Shown here: positions 1 to 8,104 of the stretch, piece by piece
Position numbering within the stretch: the stretch's first letter is position 1
Layout of the letters: each line of letters begins with the position of its first letter
Assembly: GCA_041484845.1 (NCBI GenBank)
Contig: JBGPIK010000087.1
Location: 1-19,215, forward strand
Length of the DNA: 19,215 nucleotides
From: JBGPIK01 sp041484845
Lineage (GTDB): Bacteria > Desulfobacterota > Binatia > UBA9968
Reading direction: 5' to 3'
Position numbers and translations under genes: made by a program
Notes under the pieces: generated by a model
What the model was told of the DNA's origin: nothing
The model's input: only the letters and a program-made list of their open reading frames with translations
The model's database searches: none

Positions 1-351
1 GAGCATGACGGCAGCGTCTATGCTTGCGATCACTACGTCTATCCCGAGTTCCGGCTTGGGAACCTGCATTCGCAGACCACGCTGGGCGACATGGCGTTCT
101 CGCCGACACAGGTCCGGTTCGGGTTCGCGAAGTCGGAGACGCTGCCGCGGTATTGCCGAGAATGCGAGTTCCTAACCGATTGCTGGGGCGAATGCCCCAA
201 GAACCGGTTGCTGCGAGCGCCAGACGGCGAGCCGGGCGTGAATTACCTGTGCCCGGGGCTGAAGCGGTTTTTCGCTCATGCGGTGCCCGAGGCGAAGAAG
301 ATCGCGGCGCGGCTGTGCGTGGGACCCATTGGCTTGGTTCCGCGGACGTGA
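1..351 (+). CDS. Anaerobic sulfatase-maturating enzyme (radical SAM/SPASM), C-terminal part
   Basis: The reading frame is open from the first base of the window to a TGA at 349-351, giving 116 visible residues of a gene that begins upstream. The fragment carries the C-terminal SPASM (auxiliary iron-sulfur cluster) cysteines of anSME-type maturases: C9 in YACDHY, C52 and C55 in YCRECEF, C61 and C65 in CWGECPKNR, and C84 in YLCPGLKRFF. In this family, SPASM cysteines ligate two auxiliary 4Fe-4S clusters, and the enzyme oxidises a Cys or Ser of a sulfatase to formylglycine without oxygen. The radical SAM core CxxxCxxC lies outside the window. Unlike the second maturase at 8105, this protein ends soon after the SPASM domain with no SEC-C tail. 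The likely client is the CTAGR sulfatase at 1520. The family call is confident; the client is inferred from proximity. Confidence 0.9.
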   Translation, partial: EHDGSVYACDHYVYPEFRLGNLHSQTTLGDMAFSPTQVRFGFAKSETLPRYCRECEFLTDCWGECPKNRLLRAPDGEPGVNYLCPGLKRFFAHAVPEAKKIAARLCVGPIGLVPRT

Positions 352-411
352 GGGCAGCAACGTGAAAGTTAGCAGGAAACGACGCGAACCAGGAAGCGAA
401 AGGACATAGGG

Positions 412-1434
412 ATGAATGCAACGTCGATCAATCGTGGCTGTGGACGGGGCGATGCGATGCGCTCACTTGCGCTCCTGGCCGGATGTCTGCTCTGGGCGCT
501 TGCGCGCGCATCGATCGCGCAACCGCTGCCGTCCTGGAATGGCGGTTCGGCGCAGCAGGCGATCGTCAAGTTCGTGGCCGACGTCATCACGCAAGGCGCT
601 CCGACGTTCGTTGCGCCGAGCGATCGCGTCGCTGTATTCGACAACGACGGCACGCTGTGGTCGGAGCAGCCGCTCTACTTCCAGTTCATGTTCGTGCTCG
701 ACCGCATCAAGACGGTGGCGCCGCAGCACCCGGAATGGAAGGACAGGGAGCCGTTCAAGTCGATCCTTGCCGGCGATACGAAGACCGCGCTAGCGGGCGG
801 CGAAAAGGCCGTCGCGGAAATGGTGGCCGCGACACACTCCGGCATGACCACCGACGAGTTCGCAGCGCAAGTCACCGATTGGCTCGCGACCGCGCGCCAT
901 CCGCGCTTCAAGCGGCCGTATACCGACCTCGTGTTCGCGCCGATGATCGAGTTGCTTGCGTATCTGCGCGACAACGGCTTCAAGACATACATCGTGTCGG
1001 GCGGCGGCATCGAATTCATGCGGCCGTGGACCCAGAAGGTCTATGGCATTCCGCCGGAACAGGTGATCGGCAGCCAGGGCAAGCTCGAGTTCGAGATGCG
1101 CAACGGTAAGCCGGTGCTCGTGAAGCTGCCGCAAATCGATCTCGTCGACGACAAGGCGGGTAAGCCGATCGGTATCCAGAAGCACATTGGGCGTCGTCCG
1201 CTCGCCGCGTTCGGCAACTCGGACGGCGATCTGCAGATGCTGCAGTGGACGACAGCCGGACCCGGCCCGCGCTTCGCGCTGATCGTCCATCACACCGACG
1301 CCGAGCGCGAATGGGCGTACGACCGCACCTCGAACATCGGCACGCTCGACAAGGCATGGGACGAAGCAAAGGCGAAACGCTGGACGGTCGTCGACATGCA
1401 GCGCGACTGGAAAAAGGTCTTCGCGTTCCACTAA
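412..1434 (+). CDS. Exported HAD-superfamily hydrolase (phosphatase-like)
   Basis: The 340-residue protein has the full set of haloacid dehalogenase motifs. Motif I is D77-N-D79-G-T (nucleophile and acid/base Asp), motif II is S196 in YIVSGGG, motif III is probably K257, and motif IV is G268-N-S-D271-G-D273. This motif IV form resembles phosphoserine-phosphatase-like members, but the substrate cannot be read from the sequence. A hydrophobic stretch (SLALLAGCLLWALARA, about residues 18-33) followed by SIAQPLPSW looks like a Sec signal peptide, so the enzyme probably acts in the periplasm. The 412 start is chosen because CGAAAGGA at 397-404 sits 7 nt upstream. An in-frame ATG at 457 would give a shorter, more typical signal peptide and cannot be excluded. 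The gene lies 60 bp after the maturase fragment and 85 bp before a sulfatase. Confidence 0.85.
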   Translation: MNATSINRGCGRGDAMRSLALLAGCLLWALARASIAQPLPSWNGGSAQQAIVKFVADVITQGAPTFVAPSDRVAVFDNDGTLWSEQPLYFQFMFVLDRIKTVAPQHPEWKDREPFKSILAGDTKTALAGGEKAVAEMVAATHSGMTTDEFAAQVTDWLATARHPRFKRPYTDLVFAPMIELLAYLRDNGFKTYIVSGGGIEFMRPWTQKVYGIPPEQVIGSQGKLEFEMRNGKPVLVKLPQIDLVDDKAGKPIGIQKHIGRRPLAAFGNSDGDLQMLQWTTAGPGPRFALIVHHTDAEREWAYDRTSNIGTLDKAWDEAKAKRWTVVDMQRDWKKVFAFH

Positions 1435-1519
1435 CACGAGCGGAGGCGCATCGCTCACAAGGCGTTGCAACCGGAAGAGTCCTGATCGCGGTGCATCCGC
1501 TCACGAAAGGAGAACTGCA

Positions 1520-3067
1520 ATGGCACAAGTGAAGAAACCCAACATTCTCGTCATCTGGGGTGACGACATCGGCATCTGGAACCTCTCGTGCTACAGCCGC
1601 GGCATGATGGGATACCAGACGCCCAACATCGACCGCATCGCAGCCGAAGGAATGATGTTCACCGATTCCTACGGCGAGCAGAGCTGCACTGCAGGTCGCG
1701 CTGCGTTCATCACCGGGCAAAGCGTCTACCGGACGGGTCTTTCGAAAGTCGGTGCACCCGGCATGGATGTCGGCCTGCAGGCGGAAGACCCGACGATCGC
1801 GGAGCTGCTGAAGGCGCAGGGTTACGCGACCGGTCAGTTCGGCAAGAACCACTTCGGCGACCTGAACAAGTACTTGCCGACGGTTCACGGCTTCGATGAA
1901 TTCTTCGGCAATCTCTATCACCTCAACGCCGAGGAAGATCCGGAGGATCCGGACTATCCGGATCCGAAGCAGTTCCCGAAGTTCAAGGCGACCTTCGGCC
2001 CGCGCGGCGTATTGCGCTGCGTTGCAACCGACAAGGACGACTTCACGGAGCAACCGCGCTGGGGCCGCGTGGGGAAGCAGAAGATCGAGGACACCGGCCC
2101 GCTGACCCGCAAGCGGATGGAGACCTGCGACGACGAGTTCGTCGCCGCCGCGAAGGACTTCATCACGCGGCAGCACCAGGCCGGCAAGCCGTTCTTCTGC
2201 TGGGTGAACACCACGCATATGCACCTTCGGACGCATACGAAGTCGGAAAGCATCGGCCAGGCGGGCCGCTGGCAATCGCCGTATCACGACACGATGGTCG
2301 ACCACGACAAGAACGTGGGCGAGCTGCTGGACCTGCTCGGCGAGCTTGGCATCGCCGAAGACACCTTCGTGATGTACAGCACCGACAACGGACCGCACAT
2401 GAACACCTGGCCTGACGGCGCAATGACGCCGTTCCGCAGCGAGAAGAACACGAATTGGGAAGGCGCGTTCCGCGTTCCGCTGCTGGTGCGCTGGCCCGGC
2501 AGGATCCCGGTGGGTGTCGTCACGAACGAAATCGTCCAGCACCACGATTGGCTGCCGACGTTCCTGGCGATGGCGGGAGAGCCTGACATCAATCAGAAAC
2601 TGCTTAATGGCTACGAAGCGGCGGGGAAGAAGTTCAAGGTGCACATCGACGGATACAACCTCCTGCCTTTCCTGACCGAAAAGGGAACAAAGAGTCCGCG
2701 CAAGGGGTTCATCTATTTCGACGACGACGGCGACCTGGTTGCGGTGCGCTTCGACAACTGGAAGGTCGTCTTCATGGAACAGCGCTGTGCGGGAACGATG
2801 GCCGTCTGGTCGGAACCATTCGTGGCGCTGCGCTTGCCCAAGCTCTACAACCTGCGGACCGATCCGTTCGAGCGGGCCGACACGACGTCGAACACCTACT
2901 ACGACTGGTTCCTGTCCAAGTCGTACATGGTCGGAGCGGCCGGTGCGATCGTCGAGGATTTTTTGGTGACGTTCAAGGAATATCCGCCACGGCAAAGGGC
3001 GGCGACCTTCACGATCGACCAGGCGCTGGAAAAGATGAGGGAGGCGATGAGCGGCGCCCATCACTGA
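1520..3067 (+). CDS. Formylglycine-dependent arylsulfatase (CTAGR type)
   Basis: This is a 515-residue type I sulfatase that would hydrolyse a sulfate monoester using a formylglycine made from cysteine. The N-terminus NILVIWGDD supplies the paired metal-ligand aspartates D15 and D16. The modification motif is C56-T-A-G-R60, followed by AAFITGQ. It fits the C-x-[PA]-x-R consensus, with Ala instead of the usual Pro. The second metal-binding element is D289-N290 in YSTDNGPH. HDWLPTFLAMAGEPD and LYNLRTDPFERAD are typical C-terminal sulfatase stretches. No signal peptide is visible, since the catalytic strand begins at residue 8, so a cytoplasmic enzyme is expected. Start: CGAAAGGA at 1504-1511, 8 nt before ATG. 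The Cys-type motif fits the neighbouring anSME genes. The natural substrate is unknown. Confidence 0.93.
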   Translation: MAQVKKPNILVIWGDDIGIWNLSCYSRGMMGYQTPNIDRIAAEGMMFTDSYGEQSCTAGRAAFITGQSVYRTGLSKVGAPGMDVGLQAEDPTIAELLKAQGYATGQFGKNHFGDLNKYLPTVHGFDEFFGNLYHLNAEEDPEDPDYPDPKQFPKFKATFGPRGVLRCVATDKDDFTEQPRWGRVGKQKIEDTGPLTRKRMETCDDEFVAAAKDFITRQHQAGKPFFCWVNTTHMHLRTHTKSESIGQAGRWQSPYHDTMVDHDKNVGELLDLLGELGIAEDTFVMYSTDNGPHMNTWPDGAMTPFRSEKNTNWEGAFRVPLLVRWPGRIPVGVVTNEIVQHHDWLPTFLAMAGEPDINQKLLNGYEAAGKKFKVHIDGYNLLPFLTEKGTKSPRKGFIYFDDDGDLVAVRFDNWKVVFMEQRCAGTMAVWSEPFVALRLPKLYNLRTDPFERADTTSNTYYDWFLSKSYMVGAAGAIVEDFLVTFKEYPPRQRAATFTIDQALEKMREAMSGAHH

Positions 3068-3116
3068 GCAGCCGCTTCGCTACGTCGCTCTGATAACAAC
3101 GAAAGGAACCGAAGCC

Positions 3117-4589
3117 ATGAAAGCAATGCAAACGGTTGAACAGGTCAGCCCCGAGACGCTCAAACAAATCAGCACGCCGGATGAAGTGAAGACGAGGCTG
3201 GGGACACTCAAGTTCTTTGACGGCCTGCCGGACAAGGCAACGATAGAAAAACTCTATGACAATCTCGATTTCATACGCGGCGTCGAGGTGTTTCTCAACC
3301 TGATGCCGGGCGCGTCGATGTTTACGCTCAGGCAGGGCTTACGTGATGGGGGACTGGTAGGCGGCACGATTGGAATCAGCGAGACACTGACGGACGCGAA
3401 ATCGCTGCTGCTCACAGCGAACACGGACACCGTCTATGCTGCGACTGATCTCGATTTGAAGAACGGCCCGTTGGTCGTCGAGAGCCCTCCGAATGTGCTG
3501 GGTATCGTGAACGACAGCTGGTTCCGTTACGTCGCCGACCTCGGCAACGCTGGTCCGGATCGGGGCAAGGGAGGTAGGTTCCTCTTCCTGCCGCCCGGCT
3601 ACAAAGGCGACGTGCCGGAAGGCTATTACGTATTCCGCTCGCCGACCTACGGGAATGCTCTCATATGGCGCGGTTTCCTTGTGGATGGCGACCCTAAGCC
3701 GGCGGTCGAGAACATTAAGAAGCACGCGCGCGTTTACGCGCTGGCGCAAGCAGCCATTCCGCCGGAACCAAAATTCATAAACACTTCGGGCCTTGCTTAT
3801 AACACGATCTTCGCCAGCGACTTCAGCTTTTTCGAGCAGGTGAACCAGGTCGTACAGAACGAGCCGGCAGAATCGCTCGATCCCGAGATCGGTGGCTTGC
3901 TCGCCTACATCGGGATCGTGAAAGGCAAGCCTTTCGCACCCGACGTACGGATGAAGAGAATTCTGGAAGACGCCGTCGCTGTCGGCAACGCCACCGCACG
4001 GGCTATCAGCGCTCAGCCACGCGAACCGGACTACTTTTATTACCCCGGTAGCCACTGGGTGAGCCTCTTTCCTGGCGGCAGCTACGAGTTCCTCAAGGAC
4101 GGCTATCGTGATTTGGATGCACGGACGCTGTTCTTCCTCAACGCGATCTTCGTGACGCCCGCTATGTCGATGAAGATGGTCGGCGTTGGCTCACAATACG
4201 CCGGCAGCATGCATGATTCCCAGGGCAGCCTCCTGGAAGGGGGAAAAACATACACTCTGCGCCTCCCGCCCAACATTCCGGTGAAGGATTTCTGGTCGGT
4301 TGCCGTCTACGACACGCAGACTCGCTCACTGCTTGAGACCGGCCAACCCTTCCCGAGCATCAACAGTTATAGGAAGGATCTGGCGAAGACCGCTGACGGT
4401 TCGATCGATATCTACTTCGGCCCGAAGGCGCCCTCGGGCCCCTCGACTTTGCTCGGGACAGGCAAGGAGGGGAATTGGATTGAGACCGTGGCAGGCAAGG
4501 GCTGGTGGACCATCCTGCGCCTCTACGGCCCGCTGGAGCCGTGGTTCGATAAGACCTGGCGGCCACGCGAAATCGAGTTGGTGAAGTGA
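3117..4589 (+). CDS. DUF1254/DUF1214 domain protein (first of a tandem pair)
   Basis: The 490-residue protein has a DUF1254 domain in its N-terminal half, recognised by ANTDTVYAATDLDL near residue 102, GPLVVESPP and the Gly-rich GPDRGKGGRFLFLPPGY. A C-terminal DUF1214 domain follows (about residues 360-480: LRLPPNIPVKDFWSVAVYD, GSIDIYFGPKAP, GWWTILRLYGPLEPWFDKTW). The biochemical function of these domains is unsettled. Many relatives carry signal peptides; this one shows none. CGAAAGGA at 3100-3107 supports the ATG at 3117. A second in-frame ATG lies at 3126. Residues 442-449 (PSTLLGTG) are an extra segment absent from the downstream paralogue and encoded by a 24-bp repeat-like insertion. Its position among sulfatases suggests a role in handling sulfate esters or their products, but this is inference only. 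Confidence 0.88.
   Translation: MKAMQTVEQVSPETLKQISTPDEVKTRLGTLKFFDGLPDKATIEKLYDNLDFIRGVEVFLNLMPGASMFTLRQGLRDGGLVGGTIGISETLTDAKSLLLTANTDTVYAATDLDLKNGPLVVESPPNVLGIVNDSWFRYVADLGNAGPDRGKGGRFLFLPPGYKGDVPEGYYVFRSPTYGNALIWRGFLVDGDPKPAVENIKKHARVYALAQAAIPPEPKFINTSGLAYNTIFASDFSFFEQVNQVVQNEPAESLDPEIGGLLAYIGIVKGKPFAPDVRMKRILEDAVAVGNATARAISAQPREPDYFYYPGSHWVSLFPGGSYEFLKDGYRDLDARTLFFLNAIFVTPAMSMKMVGVGSQYAGSMHDSQGSLLEGGKTYTLRLPPNIPVKDFWSVAVYDTQTRSLLETGQPFPSINSYRKDLAKTADGSIDIYFGPKAPSGPSTLLGTGKEGNWIETVAGKGWWTILRLYGPLEPWFDKTWRPREIELVK
4440..4463 (+). repeat. 24-bp repeat-like insertion, in frame within the DUF1254/DUF1214 gene
   Basis: This 24-bp segment begins CCCTCGACTTTGCTC and ends GGGACAGGC. It encodes PSTLLGTG and interrupts an otherwise canonical DUF1214 stretch: removing it would leave APSGKEGNWIETV, which aligns directly with APKGFEKNWIPTV in the next gene. 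The unit resembles the CCTTCGACnnnGCTCAGGACAGG-type short interspersed repeats that I recall in many environmental genomes. No second copy was found in the window, so calling it a member of a repeat family rests on memory. Being a multiple of three and free of stop codons, it leaves the gene open. Confidence 0.6.
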
Positions 4590-4626
4590 ACCGAAGGAAG
4601 AGAAACTACGAGTCAAAGGAAGAACC

Positions 4627-6078
4627 ATGGAACAAATCGTCAACGAGACATTCAGCGCTGTCGCGGAGCCCGCTGCAATAAACATTAGTGCCGAAACCAT
4701 CGACACTCGCATCGGCAAGCTCGACTTCGAGTTGGGCGTGCCGACGAAGGAAACTGTCGCGAAGCTCTACGACGAGCTGGATTTCCAACGCGCCTGCCAG
4801 CTCTACCTGTGGGCGCTGCCTGTCGTCAACGCCGCTCAAATGAATGTGTACGTTGAGTTCATCGCCGGCTCGCGTGATGGCGACGTCGTCATCTTCGAGG
4901 GTTACCGCAACCTCAGCGGAGTTCTCACCCCGAACGTGATAACCCCTTACGTCGGCGGGGCCATGGACCTTGCCAACAGTGGCCCGGTAGTTGTGGATGT
5001 GCCTTCAGGTCTCATTGCGGGGTCGGCGATGGACCTGTGGCAGCGACCTCTTACCGACTTTGGCGTGACCGGACCCGACCACGGTCGGGGCGGCAAGTAT
5101 CTGTTCTTTGGCCCGGGGCAGGAGGTTCCCAAGACGGAAGCCGTTACGGTGCTGCGCTCGCCGACGTTCGGTGTCCTGTTCTTTTATCGGGCCCTCGATG
5201 CTGATCCGGTGAAGGCCGAGGTAGTGAAAAAGAGCGTGCGCATCTATCCGTGGAGCCAGCGCACGAATCCGCCCGCGACGCGCTATCTCACGCCCGACCC
5301 GACCAAGGTCACACGGATGCCAACAATGCCCCGCGGCATGGAGTACTGGGAGCGCCTCGCAGCGGTCATCGAGCACGAGCCCGTGGAAGATCGCGACCGC
5401 TTCTTCGTGGCGATGCTGAAGCCGCTCGGCATCGAGAAGGGCAAACCCTTCAAGCCTGACCCACGGCAGGAGAAAATTCTCACCGAAGCGGCGTTGGTCG
5501 GCGAGGCGATGGCCAAGGCCAACGACTTCGACAAGCGCTTCAAGGGCGCGCGCTACCGACCGGACGCGCACTGGGACTACGTTGTCACGCTGGACCCGGC
5601 GCAGGACCTCGCGGGCTATAGCCAGCTCGATGAGCGCGCGGCCTGGTTTTACGAGGCGGTCTTCCTGACCAACGCCATGATCAGCAAGGCCCCCGGCGTC
5701 GGGCAGGCGTATCTCGGCGCTTACCGCGACAAGGAAGGCCACGCGTTCGACGGTGGTCAGAGCTATCGGCTGCGCGTGCCGCCCAATCCGCCGGCGAAGC
5801 AGTTCTGGTCGGTCACGCTCTACGACGTGGATACCCGCGCGCTCACTCAGAACAAAGAACAGATCGCCGACCGCAGTTCGCGCATGCCGGAGCTCGTGAA
5901 GAACGCTGACGGCTCGGTGGACCTTTACTTCGGTCCGGCCGCGCCGAAAGGCTTCGAGAAGAACTGGATCCCGACCGTGCCGAGCAGAGCGTGGTTCGCC
6001 TGGCTTCGCCTCTATGCGCCGTTGGAAGCCTACTTCGACAAGACCTGGCAGTTGCCCGACATCGAGAAGGTGAAGTGA
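4627..6078 (+). CDS. DUF1254/DUF1214 domain protein (second of a tandem pair)
   Basis: The 483-residue paralogue of the preceding gene has the same architecture. The DUF1254 region includes NSGPVVVDVP and GPDHGRGGKYLFFGPGQ, and the DUF1214 region (about residues 365-480) includes LRVPPNPPAKQFWSVTLYD, GSVDLYFGPAAPKGF and WFAWLRLYAPLEAYFDKTW. Many positions differ from the first copy, so the pair is an old duplication or two separately acquired members rather than a recent tandem copy. No signal peptide is seen. AAAGGA at 4615-4620 lies 6 nt before the ATG. The gene starts 37 bp after the first copy and ends 26 bp before the alkyl sulfatase, so co-expression with that enzyme is likely. Function is unknown; a binding or processing role for alkyl sulfates is speculation from context. 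Confidence 0.88.
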   Translation: MEQIVNETFSAVAEPAAINISAETIDTRIGKLDFELGVPTKETVAKLYDELDFQRACQLYLWALPVVNAAQMNVYVEFIAGSRDGDVVIFEGYRNLSGVLTPNVITPYVGGAMDLANSGPVVVDVPSGLIAGSAMDLWQRPLTDFGVTGPDHGRGGKYLFFGPGQEVPKTEAVTVLRSPTFGVLFFYRALDADPVKAEVVKKSVRIYPWSQRTNPPATRYLTPDPTKVTRMPTMPRGMEYWERLAAVIEHEPVEDRDRFFVAMLKPLGIEKGKPFKPDPRQEKILTEAALVGEAMAKANDFDKRFKGARYRPDAHWDYVVTLDPAQDLAGYSQLDERAAWFYEAVFLTNAMISKAPGVGQAYLGAYRDKEGHAFDGGQSYRLRVPPNPPAKQFWSVTLYDVDTRALTQNKEQIADRSSRMPELVKNADGSVDLYFGPAAPKGFEKNWIPTVPSRAWFAWLRLYAPLEAYFDKTWQLPDIEKVK

Positions 6079-6087
6079 ACGAAAACA

Positions 6088-6095
6088 CGAAAGGA
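6088..6095 (+). promoter_or_regulatory. Ribosome binding site fixing the alkyl sulfatase start
   Basis: CGAAAGGA lies 9 nt before the ATG at 6105. The same octamer precedes the genes at 412, 1520 and 3117. It decides against the longer in-frame extension to 5991, which would overlap the end of the upstream DUF1254 gene by 88 bp and has no comparable signal. Confidence 0.75.
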
Positions 6096-6104
6096 GACAA
6101 AACG

Positions 6105-8060
6105 ATGAAAGCACTGCGAGAAAGATCGATCACGGGGTACGCGTCCATGGCTAGCGCTGCGACTGGTCCCGACGCGCTGAAAGACGCCGAGCCAACCACG
6201 CAGCAGGTGAATGCCACCGTGGTGACGGAACTCAACTTCGCCGACCGCGAAGACTTCGAGGATGCCCAACGGGGCTTGATTGCCGCACCGGCAAACGCGG
6301 TCATCAAAGGCGCTGACGGCCACGAGGTGTGGAACCTCCAGGCCTATGATTTTTTGAAGCAAGACAAAGCGCCCGTCACCGTGAACCCGAGCCTGTGGCG
6401 ACAGGCCCAGCTCAACATGAACGCAGGCCTCTTCAACGTCGTAGACCGTGTCTACCAAGTGCGCGGCTTAGACCTCTCGAACATGACCATCGTAGAAGGC
6501 GAGAAGGGTGTGATCCTCATTGATCCTCTCATGACGATGGAGGCTGCGCAGGCCGCGCTTGACCTCTACTATCAGCACCGTGGCAATCGCCCGGTAGTCG
6601 CGGTGATTTATACACACAGCCACGTGGACCACTTTGGTGGGGTGAAAGGTGTAGTGGACGAGGCTGACGTGAAAGCGGGCAAGGTCAAAATTCTCGCCCC
6701 AGAGCGATTTATGGAGGCGGCGGTCAGTGAGAATGTGACAGCCGGCACCGCCATGAGCCGGCGCGCGCATTACTGGTACGGCGTAATGTTGCCACGGGGC
6801 GAACGGGGCCAGGTGGATGCCGGACTTGGCAAGGCCAGCTCCATGGGCACTATCACAATGATCGCACCGACGGACGTTATCACCAAAACCGGCGAGAAGC
6901 GGTCCATAGACGGGGTGGAGATGGTCTTCCAGATGGCGCCCGATACCGAAGCGCCTGCCGAGATGACGATCTTCTTCCCACAGTTCAAGGTCTTCGACTC
7001 CGCGGAGTTGGCATGTCACACGCTGCACAATGTCCTGACGCTGCGCGGGGCGCAGGTGCGCGATGCCGCCAAATGGGCACAGTACCTGAATGAGGCGATT
7101 GCGATGTACGGCGATCAGATCGAAGTATTGATCGCGCAACACCATTGGCCGCGCTGGGGACACGATCGGTCGGTTAAATTCCTCAAAGACCAGCGCGACA
7201 TGTACAAGTATGTCCACGATCAGACCCTGCGGCTGGCGAATGAGGGCTACACCATTGCCGAGATCGGTCCGATGCTCAAATTCCCGCCCAGCCTTGCCCG
7301 GCAATGGTATGCCCGCGACTACTATGGAACGGTTAACCATGACGCCAAGGCCGTCTACCAGAAATACTTGGGTTGGTACGACATGAACCCGGCCAATCTC
7401 AATCCGCTGCCGCCCGAGGAATCGGCTAAGAACTACGTCCGGTACATGGGCGGCGCGAAAGCCGTTATCGCCAAAGCGCACGAAGACTTCAAAAAAGGTG
7501 AATATCGCTGGGTAGCCCAGGCGATGAACCAGGTCGTGTTCGCCGATCCCAACAATCAGGACGCGCGCAGCCTTCAGGCTGATGCGCTGGAGCAGCTCGG
7601 CTATCAGGCCGAAGCATCCACCTGGCGCAACAACTACCTGACGGCGGCCTATGAGCTGCGTAACGGCGTGCCGGTGACCCCTACGACCGCCAGCCCAGAT
7701 GTCCTCACCGCATTAACCATTCCGATGTTCTTCGATTTCATGGGCGTGCGCCTCAACGGTCCCAAGGCGGCCGGCAAGGTGATCGTCCTCAACTGGGATT
7801 TCACGGATGTCGGCGAGAAATACGTTCTGAATTTGGAAAACTCGGCGCTGACCTACATGCCGAATCAGCAAGCGCCCGATGCTGACGCGACGTTCACGCT
7901 CACGCGTGCTGCGCTGGATGCGATTAGTCTTGGGAAGACGACGTTCGAAAAGGAGATTGCAGCCGGCAATATCAAAATCCGGGGCAACGGCAAGAAGCTC
8001 GGCGAGTTGATGAGCCTGCTGGATGACTTCAAGGGCGGGTTCAACATCATCACGCCGTGA
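6105..8060 (+). CDS. Alkyl sulfatase, metallo-beta-lactamase fold (SdsA1/BDS1 family)
   Basis: The 651-residue protein belongs to the zinc-dependent type III sulfatases that cleave primary or secondary alkyl sulfates such as SDS by water attack at zinc. The MBL motif is T170-H171-S-H173-V-D175-H176-F-G-G. Other family elements are NMTIVEGEKGVILIDPL before it, EAPAEMTIFFP, and LIAQHHWPRWGHD. After the helical dimerisation-type region (about 370-500), the C-terminus (about 540-651: DVLTALTIPMFFDFM, GVRLNGPKAAG, AAGNIKIRGNGKKLGELMSL) matches the SCP2-like domain typical of this family, thought to bind the alkyl chain. The length is close to SdsA1. Unlike secreted relatives, the N-terminus MKALRERSITGYAS has no hydrophobic signal core, so a cytoplasmic location is likely. 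The enzyme needs no formylglycine maturation and so is independent of the flanking anSMEs. Confidence 0.93.
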   Translation: MKALRERSITGYASMASAATGPDALKDAEPTTQQVNATVVTELNFADREDFEDAQRGLIAAPANAVIKGADGHEVWNLQAYDFLKQDKAPVTVNPSLWRQAQLNMNAGLFNVVDRVYQVRGLDLSNMTIVEGEKGVILIDPLMTMEAAQAALDLYYQHRGNRPVVAVIYTHSHVDHFGGVKGVVDEADVKAGKVKILAPERFMEAAVSENVTAGTAMSRRAHYWYGVMLPRGERGQVDAGLGKASSMGTITMIAPTDVITKTGEKRSIDGVEMVFQMAPDTEAPAEMTIFFPQFKVFDSAELACHTLHNVLTLRGAQVRDAAKWAQYLNEAIAMYGDQIEVLIAQHHWPRWGHDRSVKFLKDQRDMYKYVHDQTLRLANEGYTIAEIGPMLKFPPSLARQWYARDYYGTVNHDAKAVYQKYLGWYDMNPANLNPLPPEESAKNYVRYMGGAKAVIAKAHEDFKKGEYRWVAQAMNQVVFADPNNQDARSLQADALEQLGYQAEASTWRNNYLTAAYELRNGVPVTPTTASPDVLTALTIPMFFDFMGVRLNGPKAAGKVIVLNWDFTDVGEKYVLNLENSALTYMPNQQAPDADATFTLTRAALDAISLGKTTFEKEIAAGNIKIRGNGKKLGELMSLLDDFKGGFNIITP

Positions 8061-8104
8061 CTACGTCCGCCGAGAGGATGCCACGGATTTAGGAAGGTAA
8101 GCCG

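Noticed and set aside
1016..3064. 682-codon open frame on the - strand opposite the HAD and sulfatase genes
   Set aside because: It is low-complexity and Arg/Val/Leu-rich with no family motif. It mirrors the GC-rich codon bias of the real + strand genes, which have complete catalytic motifs.
5991..6104. Upstream in-frame extension of the alkyl sulfatase frame
   Set aside because: It overlaps the DUF1254 gene, lacks a ribosome binding site, and the ATG at 6105 has a strong one 9 nt upstream.
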